12,678 bases of DNA from Phycisphaerae bacterium (GTDB lineage Bacteria; Planctomycetota; Phycisphaerae; UBA1845; UTPLA1), in contig JAJDEC010000267.1 in NCBI GenBank assembly GCA_029259995.1, positions 1 through 12,678 on the forward strand. Direction: 5' to 3'. Shown here one piece after another: positions 6,778 to 12,678 of this stretch. Both the position numbers and the translations under genes were made by a program. Numbering within the stretch: position 1 is the stretch's first letter; each line of letters opens with the position of its first letter. The notes beneath the pieces were generated by a model. That model had not been told where the DNA came from. It searched no databases and saw nothing but the letters and a program-made list of their open reading frames with translations.

Positions 6778-9700
6778 CTACGCCTGCGCGTGTGCCAGAT
6801 ACTCTCGCCAGGATCTGACGTCCGTCGGCTTGTTGCCCCGGCTGACAATCGCACTGACAAATCGCTCGGCGAGCTGCACGTTGGTGATCAACGGGATGCC
6901 GTGATCGACGGCGGCGCGGCGAATCGTGTAGTCGTTTCGCAATTCCTGTTCCGTCGCATTCTTCGGCATGTTGATCACGAGATCGAGCGTGCCTGAGCGG
7001 ATGAGATCGAGGGCGTTGGGCGACGGGCTGTCGAGCGGCCAGCGTGTGACCTGTGTCTCGACGCCGGCGGCGGCGAGGAAGGCGGCCGTGCCTTCCGTTG
7101 CAAAAATGGGAATACCCGCGTCGGCGATGAGCCGGGCGCTCTCGAGCATCTGCGCCTTCTGTTGCATGGTTCCCGTGCTGAGCAGAACGGCCCGCACGGG
7201 GACGCGATAGCCGACGGACTGCATCGCCTTGAGGAATGCATCGTCGAAGTCGTCGCCGAGGCAGCCGACTTCCCCCGTGGACGCCATCTCCACGCCGAGC
7301 ACGGGATCGGCGCCGCCGAGTCGCGTGAACGAAAACTGCGGCGCTTTCACGCCGACGTATTCCAGTTCAAAAATCGAACCGTCCGCTTTCGGCAGTTTCT
7401 CACCGATCAGCGCCCGCGTCGCCAGTTCGATGAAGTTGACGTTGAACACTTTCGACGCGAATGGAAATGATCGAGACGCCCGCAGATTGCATTCGATCAC
7501 CATCAGCTTGTTGTCGCGGGCGATGAACTGCATGTTGAACGGGCCGTTGATCTTCAATGCACGCGCAAGTTTGCGCGCGATCTGTTTGGCGCGGCGCGTC
7601 GTCTCGATGTATGTGCGTTGAGGCGGCAGCACGAGCGTTGCATCGCCCGAATGAACGCCGGCGTTCTCAATGTGTTCGCTGATCGCATAGGCCGCGATTT
7701 CGCCGTATGACGCGACGGCGTCGACCTCGATTTCCTTTGCGCCCGTAATGAATTTCGAGATGACCGTCGGATGGACCGGCGACAACGCAACGGCTCTGAG
7801 CAGGACGGCCTTGAGTCGCTCCTCCGTTTCGGCGACGGCCATCGCGGCGCCGCTCAGCACATAGCTCGGCCGAACCAGCACGGGATAACCCACGCGATCC
7901 GCAAACGCGAACGCGGCTTCGTCCGACGTGACTTCCACCCATGGTGGCTGCTGCACGCCGATTTCATCGCACAGGGCTGAGAAGCGATGGCGATTCTCGG
8001 CGCAGTCGATCGCGTCGACCGACGTGCCGAGGATGTGGACGCCGGCCGCGGCCAGTTTCGTCGCGAGTGTGTTCGGTGTCTGGCCGCCCATGGAAACGAC
8101 GACGCCTTCGACATTCTCGCGCGTTGCGACGTCGATGACATTCTCCAGCGTGATCTCGTCAAAGTAGAGTCGATCGCATTCGTCGTAATCCGTGCTGACA
8201 GTCTCCGGATTACAGTTAAGCATGACGGTCTTGTAGCCGAGCCGTCGCAGCGTGCGAACAGCCGTGACGCAGCACCAGTCGAATTCGACGCTGCTGCCGA
8301 TTCGATAAGCGCCCGAACCCAGCACGAGGACGGACTTGTCGCCGTTGCTCGTGACGTCGTTATTCGTTGCGTGATACGTGAGGTAGAGGTAGTTCGTCTG
8401 CGCCGGATACTCGGCGGCCAGCGTGTCGATCTGCCGCACGCACGGCACGATGCCGCCCCGAACGCGCTGCTTGCGGACGGATGTCTCTGTCGTATCCGTC
8501 AGTTCCGCGATCTGCGCGTCGCAGAATCCCAGCAGCTTCGCTTCACGCAGGATGTTGTCTGGCAGGCCGTCGTCCGTCAATGATTCGAGACGTGCGGCGA
8601 GATCGGCGATGTTGCGAATGCGTTCCAGAAACCAGCGATTGATCGACGTCAGTTCCGCAACGCGATCGACGCTCATGCCCTCCTTGAAGGCGCGGGCGAT
8701 GGCGAACATGCGCCGATCCGTCGGCTGGGCGAGTTCCATTTCGAGATCGTCAAACACATCGCTATCGGGCGGCAGAACGCCGAGTGGGCCGACTTCGAGC
8801 ATGCGAACCGATTTCTGCAGCGCTTCCTCGAAGGAGCGACCGATGGACATGACTTCGCCGACGGACTTCATGGCGGAACCGAGTCGCGTCGATACGCCCT
8901 GAAATTTCTGAAGATCCCATCGCGGCGCCTTGACGACGACATAGTCCAGCGCCGGCTCAAAACAGGCCTGCGTCACGCCCGTCACTTTGTTGGGGACGTC
9001 CGTCAGTAATCGGCCGATCCCCAGCTTCGCCGCGACAAACGCCAGGGGATAGCCCGTTGCCTTCGACGCCAATGCGGAGCTTCGCGACAGCCGGGCGTTG
9101 ACTTCGATCACGCGATAGTCGTCCGAGCGCGGATCCAGCGCGTATTGAATATTGCATTCGCCGACAACGCCGAGCGAGCGAACAACGTATATCGCGATGC
9201 TGCGCAGCTTGTGGTATTCGACATCGCTCAGTGTCTGGCTGGGGGCGACAACGAACGACTCGCCCGTGTGGATGCCGAGCGGATCGACATTCTCCATGTT
9301 GCAGACGGTGATGCAGTTGTCCGCAGCGTCGCGCACGACTTCGTACTCGACTTCCTTCCAGCCGTTGAGCCACTCCTCGACGAGTACCTGCGGCACATGC
9401 ACAAACGCGGCTTCCGCGCGTTCGCGAAGCGTCGCGGTGTTGGCGCACATTCCGGAGCCCAGACCGCCGAGGGAGAATCCCGATCGCATCATGACGGGAT
9501 AGCCGATCGCATCGGCGGCGGCGAGTGCCCCTTCGACGTTGTGAACGGCTTTGCTCTTGGGGACTTTCACATCCAGCGTGCGCATGCACGTGTTGAACAA
9601 TCCACGATCTTCCGTTGTGCGGATCGTATCGATAGGTGTCCCGAGGACGCGGACGCCGTATTTCTGCAGGATGCCCGCGGCTTCGAGTTCCAGCCCGCAG

Positions 9701-10008
9701 TTGAGGGCTGTCTGTCCACCAAAGCCGAGCAGGATCGCGTCGGGTTTTTCCTTCACGATGATGCGTTCGACATACTCCGGCGTGACGGGGAGGAAATAGA
9801 CTTCGTCGGCCAGGCCTTCGGACGTCTGGATCGTCGCGATGTTCGGATTGATCAGGACGCAGGCGATGCCTTCTTCACGGAGGGCCTTGATCGCCTGGCT
9901 GCCGGAATAGTCAAACTCGCCGGCCTGACCGATCGTGAGCGCCGAACTGCCAAGGATCAGCACTCTGCGCGGCAACTCGATTCCGGAATTCGATGCAGTC
10001 GCGTTCAT
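6778..10008 (-). CDS. carB: Carbamoyl-phosphate synthase large subunit, CPS1/CAD-like type
   Basis: A 1076-residue ATP-grasp enzyme that makes carbamoyl phosphate from bicarbonate, ammonia (from CarA) and two ATP, for pyrimidine and arginine synthesis. The N-terminal half (1-400) has LGSSALTIGQAGEFDYSGSQ (19-38), the glycine loop SGFSLGGLGSG (176-186), and IEVNARLSRSSALASKATGY (301-320). The oligomerisation domain spans about 400-555. The second synthetase half (555-940) has GSSVEFDWCC (571-580), RPSYVLSG (713-720), GVHSGDA (784-790) and IECNLRASRSFPF (838-850). An MGS-like allosteric domain covers about 940-1076. Several of these match eukaryotic CPS1/CAD wording, not E. coli (which has IEMNPR, IEVNPRAAR, RPSFTMGGSGGG as I recall). 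The frame stays open upstream to 10464, but that part is the antisense shadow of carA; the true start is the ATG at 10008, overlapping the carA stop as ATGA. Confidence 0.96.
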   Translation of the reverse strand: MNATASNSGIELPRRVLILGSSALTIGQAGEFDYSGSQAIKALREEGIACVLINPNIATIQTSEGLADEVYFLPVTPEYVERIIVKEKPDAILLGFGGQTALNCGLELEAAGILQKYGVRVLGTPIDTIRTTEDRGLFNTCMRTLDVKVPKSKAVHNVEGALAAADAIGYPVMMRSGFSLGGLGSGMCANTATLRERAEAAFVHVPQVLVEEWLNGWKEVEYEVVRDAADNCITVCNMENVDPLGIHTGESFVVAPSQTLSDVEYHKLRSIAIYVVRSLGVVGECNIQYALDPRSDDYRVIEVNARLSRSSALASKATGYPLAFVAAKLGIGRLLTDVPNKVTGVTQACFEPALDYVVVKAPRWDLQKFQGVSTRLGSAMKSVGEVMSIGRSFEEALQKSVRMLEVGPLGVLPPDSDVFDDLEMELAQPTDRRMFAIARAFKEGMSVDRVAELTSINRWFLERIRNIADLAARLESLTDDGLPDNILREAKLLGFCDAQIAELTDTTETSVRKQRVRGGIVPCVRQIDTLAAEYPAQTNYLYLTYHATNNDVTSNGDKSVLVLGSGAYRIGSSVEFDWCCVTAVRTLRRLGYKTVMLNCNPETVSTDYDECDRLYFDEITLENVIDVATRENVEGVVVSMGGQTPNTLATKLAAAGVHILGTSVDAIDCAENRHRFSALCDEIGVQQPPWVEVTSDEAAFAFADRVGYPVLVRPSYVLSGAAMAVAETEERLKAVLLRAVALSPVHPTVISKFITGAKEIEVDAVASYGEIAAYAISEHIENAGVHSGDATLVLPPQRTYIETTRRAKQIARKLARALKINGPFNMQFIARDNKLMVIECNLRASRSFPFASKVFNVNFIELATRALIGEKLPKADGSIFELEYVGVKAPQFSFTRLGGADPVLGVEMASTGEVGCLGDDFDDAFLKAMQSVGYRVPVRAVLLSTGTMQQKAQMLESARLIADAGIPIFATEGTAAFLAAAGVETQVTRWPLDSPSPNALDLIRSGTLDLVINMPKNATEQELRNDYTIRRAAVDHGIPLITNVQLAERFVSAIVSRGNKPTDVRSWREYLAHAQA

Positions 10009-11078
10009 CCGATCATCTCGAGAAAGCGGTGAAACAAATCCAGCGTGTCTCGCGGACCCGGGGCGGCCTCGGGATGAAACTGCACGCTGCGAACGGGCTT
10101 GTACTCGTGCCGAATGCCTTCGTTCGTGCCGTCGTTCGCGTTGACGAACCATTGTCGCCAGCCTTCGGGCAACGTGTCGCCGTTTACGGCGAACCCGTGA
10201 TTCTGTGACGTGATATAGCAGCGATTCGTGCCGACTTCGACACAGGGCTGATTCTGGCTGCGATGTCCGAATTTGAGCTTGTAGGTATCGGCGCCGGCCG
10301 CGAGTGCGAGCAACTGATGGCCCATGCAGATACCAAACGTCGGCACGCGATCGGCCAGGGCGCGGCGCAAGTGCTGCACAGTCTCTTCCGCCATCTTCGG
10401 ATTGCCGGGCCCATTGCCGATGAACAGGCCGTCGAAGGGTTCGTCGAAAAAGTCGTGGTTCCACGGAACGCGTCTCACCCGTGCTCCCGCGCCGACGAGT
10501 TGTCGGATGATGTTCGTCTTGACGCCCGTATCGACGAGCACGACGCGGGGACCGTCGCCGCCGTAGTCGCAGGGTTCGCCGATGCTGACTTCCGCGACGA
10601 GATTCCGCGTGTTGGGATCGTCGAAAGGCACGTCCGCGCCGCCGACGATGATCTTCCCGACGATCGAGCCGCCGCTTCGCAGTTTCTGCGTGAGCGTTCG
10701 CGTGTCGATGCCCGTGATGCCGCAGATGTTGGATTCACGGAGATAGTCGTCGAAGCTGCGCGTGGCAGACCAGTGTGATGTGTCGTTGCTCAGGTTGGCG
10801 ACGACGACGCCGGCGGCATGCGATCGAACGGACTCGAAATGCGCCGGCAGGCCCAAGTTGTCACGCGCATCCGCGGGGACGCCGTAGTTGCCTATCAGGG
10901 GATACGTGAAAACGATGATCTGGCCGCGAAACGACGGGTCCGTGACGGTCTCGTTGTAGCCGACCATTCCTGTGGTAAAAACGACTTCGCCGGAAATGGA
11001 AGCAGGGTTCCCGAAGATGGTTCCGGGGAATTCGGAGCCGTCCTCGAGGATCAGCCGACCTTCGATCGGATTGCACAT
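10005..11078 (-). CDS. carA: Carbamoyl-phosphate synthase small (glutaminase) subunit, CAD-like type
   Basis: A 357-residue subunit that hydrolyses glutamine and channels ammonia to CarB. The N-terminal domain (about 3-150) carries EVVFTTGMVGYNETVTDPSF (31-50) and TYPLIGNYG (58-66). The C-terminal class I amidotransferase domain (about 178-355) has GNGPGNP (221-227), the nucleophile C251 in GICMGHQ (249-255) and the H335/E337 pair in QFHPE (333-337), so the triad is intact and the enzyme should use glutamine, unlike mammalian CPS1, which lost this cysteine. Stretches such as NQPCVEVG (276-283), SQNHGFAV (291-298) and NANDGTNEGI (313-322) closely resemble the CAD glutaminase domain. GAGGAGA lies 8 bases upstream of the ATG at 11078. 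It shares an ATGA overlap with carB, implying coupled translation. Confidence 0.96.
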   Translation of the reverse strand: MCNPIEGRLILEDGSEFPGTIFGNPASISGEVVFTTGMVGYNETVTDPSFRGQIIVFTYPLIGNYGVPADARDNLGLPAHFESVRSHAAGVVVANLSNDTSHWSATRSFDDYLRESNICGITGIDTRTLTQKLRSGGSIVGKIIVGGADVPFDDPNTRNLVAEVSIGEPCDYGGDGPRVVLVDTGVKTNIIRQLVGAGARVRRVPWNHDFFDEPFDGLFIGNGPGNPKMAEETVQHLRRALADRVPTFGICMGHQLLALAAGADTYKLKFGHRSQNQPCVEVGTNRCYITSQNHGFAVNGDTLPEGWRQWFVNANDGTNEGIRHEYKPVRSVQFHPEAAPGPRDTLDLFHRFLEMIG

Positions 11079-11104
11079 TCGCAGCGTCTCCTCATGGGAA
11101 TGTC

Positions 11105-11132
11105 AAGATAGCGTGATCGGCGGATTTGCGAA
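11105..11132 (-). promoter_or_regulatory. Possible sigma70-type promoter for carAB
   Basis: Read on the - strand, TTCGCA (11132-11127) and TATCTT (11110-11105) are separated by 16 bases; each matches four of six consensus positions. It would start transcription around 11098, giving a leader of roughly 20 bases. The match is weak, and planctomycete promoters are not well defined. No pyrimidine-sensing leader or attenuator fits in this short space. Confidence 0.3.
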
Positions 11133-11184
11133 ACGGGCGGCACATAGTGCCATGGGAATATGCGGAGGAACGGGTCGGAATTGC

Positions 11185-11213
11185 TTGTGTCGGTGATTGG
11201 GGCGCGTGATAAT
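11185..11213 (+). promoter_or_regulatory. Possible sigma70-type promoter for the zinc-ribbon gene
   Basis: TTGTGT (11185-11190) and GATAAT (11208-11213, five of six -10 consensus bases) are separated by 17 bases. Transcription would begin near 11220, with a 40-base leader that includes the strong GGGAGG ribosome site. It is divergent from the putative carA promoter in the same 181-base interval. Confidence 0.4.
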
Positions 11214-11245
11214 TTGCGCATCGCGAACGGGCCGAGTCCCAGCGC

Positions 11246-11251
11246 GGGAGG
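11246..11251 (+). promoter_or_regulatory. Ribosome binding site that sets the zinc-ribbon gene start
   Basis: GGGAGG lies 8 bases before the ATG at 11260. It favours that start over an in-frame TTG at 11197, which would add 21 residues that do not look like a signal or domain and lacks a comparable site. Confidence 0.65.
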
Positions 11252-11259
11252 CCGGACAC

Positions 11260-12066
11260 ATGTCGATTGTCGTTGAATGCAAATCCTGTCGTAAGAAGCG
11301 GAAGGCGCCGGCTCGGATGGCCGGAAAACGCGTGCGATGCCAGTGTGGCGGCGTCATTGCCATCCCGAAAGATGCGCCCGCCCCGGTAACGCCGAGCGAG
11401 CTGGACATTTCGGAGTTGTCGATGCTCGCCGAGGGAGATCGCGTCGCCCGAATGGCGCGCTGCCCGAGCTGCACGGCCGAAATGGCGGAAGACGCGATCC
11501 TGTGCGTCAGTTGCGGCTTCAACATGAACACGGGGCTTCGCGTCGGCGACACGTTTGAATCCGCGAATGCCGAGCCGGCGGAGCCCTCCGGTCCAGCGCT
11601 GCATCGACCGAAGAAAGAGCCGAGGCACAAGCCGCCGCCGATGTGGATCGGTGCGCTCGTCAGAATCGTCATCCTTGCCGTTGTCGTTGCCGGTTTCAGC
11701 TTCGGCGCCTGGCATGTATTCAAGGCCGTGACGTTCGATCCGATCGCGCAGATGGAAGCGGATATTCTGAAGATCTCACCAAAGATGCACGTCAATGACG
11801 TCGTCAAAGCGCTGGGTGGACCGCCGAGGGATATTCTGACGGATCGCGATGAATCCGAGTCGGACAACGTCGTGAAGTTCCTTCCCAAGAAACTCTTCTG
11901 GTCGGCGGATTTCATGGACAAGCATACGAAGGACGATCTGAAATTCGGTTTTCAGTTCGTGTACAAGTACACGGAGCGGAATCATCTCATCATCTGGTTC
12001 AATCCAAAAGGGGAAGTCGAGATGGCGGAAAAACACGATCCACTCCAAATGCTCTGGGGTAAATAG
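11260..12066 (+). CDS. Double zinc-ribbon, single-span membrane protein with possible BamE/SmpA-like tail
   Basis: A 268-residue protein of unknown function. Two treble-cysteine zinc ribbons are visible: C7/C10 with C27/C29 (VECKSCRKK...VRCQCGG), the first resembling short N-terminal zinc fingers common in planctomycete proteins, and C68/C71 with C82/C85 (RCPSC...LCVSCGF), a zinc-ribbon of the DUF/zf-ribbon kind. A basic, proline-rich linker (114-127) leads to one membrane helix (about 129-151). The remaining 115 residues should lie across the membrane. They begin MHVNDVVKALGGPPRDIL (176-193), which is reminiscent of the BamE/SmpA fold (the motif in which a helix is followed by LGxP), and continue with beta-like segments ending in HLIIWFNPKGEVEMAE. 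The BamE resemblance is tentative. The next gene starts directly after the stop, so the two are likely co-expressed and may form a complex. Confidence 0.75.
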   Translation: MSIVVECKSCRKKRKAPARMAGKRVRCQCGGVIAIPKDAPAPVTPSELDISELSMLAEGDRVARMARCPSCTAEMAEDAILCVSCGFNMNTGLRVGDTFESANAEPAEPSGPALHRPKKEPRHKPPPMWIGALVRIVILAVVVAGFSFGAWHVFKAVTFDPIAQMEADILKISPKMHVNDVVKALGGPPRDILTDRDESESDNVVKFLPKKLFWSADFMDKHTKDDLKFGFQFVYKYTERNHLIIWFNPKGEVEMAEKHDPLQMLWGK

Positions 12067-12570
12067 ATGAACGGAAAATCCACAATTGCCGAAACGGACA
12101 AGGAACTGGAGAAGCAGGAACGCCGAGATCGTGAAGCGACGATCGAGACGCGCGGCGCCGCAATGCGCGCTGGCGTGATCTGGATGCCTTTGGGGCCATT
12201 GCTTTGTGTGATCCTGCTGTGGGCGCTGGAGGAGTCGCTGATTTCCGCGCAGGCGCTTTTGCCGGACCTGGGGGAGAACCTGACGGAACCGTTCATGCCG
12301 CTCGCCCTGTTCGCCGGCGCGGGCGCGTGCTATGGCGCCTTTGTGTCATGGCGCGTGACGAGTTCCTCAGGCGCCGTCGGCATGCCCGTCTTCATGGTCG
12401 CGTCGGTCTGTATGTTCGCGACATTCGGCGCCGGGGCGATCGCGTCTGTGTTTCTGTTCGAGAAGGGCGTGCCGATGTTCGCGTGGCTCAGCATTGGTGC
12501 CAAGACGATTGTCGGGCTGGGCGCGGCGTGGCTGACGAATTACTCGCTCAGCAGCTCGTCGGTCGGTTGA
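12067..12570 (+). CDS. Small four-span membrane protein, unknown function
   Basis: A 167-residue protein with no family I recognise. Residues 1-34 are charged (a short KELEKQERRDREATIETR region likely to be a cytoplasmic amphipathic or coiled helix). Four hydrophobic segments follow at about 35-55, 76-95, 104-130 and 137-157, with small-residue-rich runs (GAGACYGAF, GAGAIASVF). The second half ends in a serine-rich tail (LSSSSVG). Its ATG directly abuts the stop of the zinc-ribbon gene (TAG then ATG), so translation is probably coupled. Nothing in it suggests a transporter or an enzyme. It may assemble with the upstream single-span protein, but this is inferred only from position. Confidence 0.75.
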   Translation: MNGKSTIAETDKELEKQERRDREATIETRGAAMRAGVIWMPLGPLLCVILLWALEESLISAQALLPDLGENLTEPFMPLALFAGAGACYGAFVSWRVTSSSGAVGMPVFMVASVCMFATFGAGAIASVFLFEKGVPMFAWLSIGAKTIVGLGAAWLTNYSLSSSSVG

Positions 12571-12617
12571 GCGGCAGCAGTTGTCGAGTTGCGGCGGGGA
12601 GTGCGGGCCTCTAGCCC

Positions 12618-12636
12618 CCCCGTATTGGGGTCTTTT
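12618..12636 (+). terminator. Possible intrinsic terminator after the membrane-protein gene
   Basis: CCCC (12618-12621), loop GTATT, GGGG (12627-12630), followed by TCTTTT. The four-pair G:C stem is short, but the T-rich tail and its place 48 bases after the stop at 12570 suit a terminator for the two-gene + strand unit. A second stem could form with GGGC at 12605-12608 and GCCC at 12614-12617. Confidence 0.4.
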
Positions 12637-12638
12637 GC

Positions 12639-12663
12639 GTGTGCGGGCGAGTCGCCCACACAC
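12639..12663. repeat. Near-perfect 25-nt palindrome
   Basis: The outer arms GTGTG (12639-12643) and CACAC (12659-12663) and the inner arms GGGCGA (12645-12650) and TCGCCC (12652-12657) are exact reverse complements, with one C/A mismatch between them and a single central G. Eleven of twelve positions pair. It directly follows the T-tract of the possible terminator. It could be part of a tandem terminator, or belong to a gene beyond the window edge. Confidence 0.6.
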
Positions 12664-12678
12664 CCCCAAATCGCACGA

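Noticed and set aside
6566..6996. Several short + strand open frames with WHECVEW-like repeated peptides
   Set aside because: They translate the 32-bp repeat, whose period shifts the reading frame, and run into the carB 3' end.
9145..10032. 295-residue open frame on the + strand opposite carB
   Set aside because: Antisense to a strongly conserved enzyme, with no ribosome site or domain; explained by codon bias of carB.
10009..10464. N-terminal extension of the carB frame by 152 residues
   Set aside because: It is arginine-rich, lacks any CarB-like sequence and lies antisense-frame within carA; the conserved CarB start is at the ATG at 10008, coupled to the carA stop.
11197..11259. TTG-initiated N-terminal extension of the zinc-ribbon protein
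   Set aside because: The ATG at 11260 has a strong GGGAGG site and begins at the expected first residues before the zinc ribbon.

Overview
The window is G+C-rich (roughly 60% by eye), gene-dense bacterial chromosome, most likely from a member of the Planctomycetota, possibly Phycisphaerae-like. This is inferred from gene content: a DUF1800/DUF1501 secreted-protein pair, a secreted cyclophilin with an N-terminal beta-rich domain, a small protein with paired CxxC zinc ribbons and one membrane span, and an MlaA-type lipoprotein (which also implies a diderm envelope). No rRNA, tRNA, CRISPR array, insertion sequence, integrase or phage gene was seen. No gene-free stretch exceeds about 230 bases.

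Positions 1-4421 (+ strand) hold the C-terminal end of a DUF1800 protein, a Tat-type DUF1501 protein 10 bases downstream, a polyprenyl glycosylphosphotransferase (the membrane enzyme that starts exopolysaccharide or O-antigen repeat units) without other polysaccharide genes nearby, and a secreted cyclophilin-type peptidyl-prolyl isomerase that lacks the usual catalytic arginine.

Positions 4571-6550 (+) encode the most unusual protein here. It is a 659-residue lipoprotein whose N-terminal half is a complete MlaA/VacJ domain (outer-membrane phospholipid retrieval) and whose C-terminal half is an alpha/beta hydrolase with an intact-looking GxSxG serine and a late histidine. A fusion of lipid extraction with a serine esterase or lipase is suggested. 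A perfect 13-bp palindrome lies just upstream.

Positions 6551-6777 separate convergent genes and contain a near-perfect 32-bp tandem repeat preceded by a perfect 9-bp-stem hairpin.

Positions 6778-11078 (- strand) are carA-carB, overlapping by ATGA. They encode glutamine-dependent carbamoyl-phosphate synthase for pyrimidine and arginine synthesis. Both subunits read like the eukaryotic CPS1/CAD lineage, not the E. coli type.

Positions 11260-12570 (+), divergent from carA, hold two adjoining genes for a zinc-ribbon/single-span protein with a possible BamE/SmpA-like tail and a four-span membrane protein. They are followed by hairpins that probably end transcription.

The genes fall into three themes: envelope and secreted proteins on the left, carbamoyl phosphate synthesis on the - strand, and a small membrane-protein pair of unknown role on the right.
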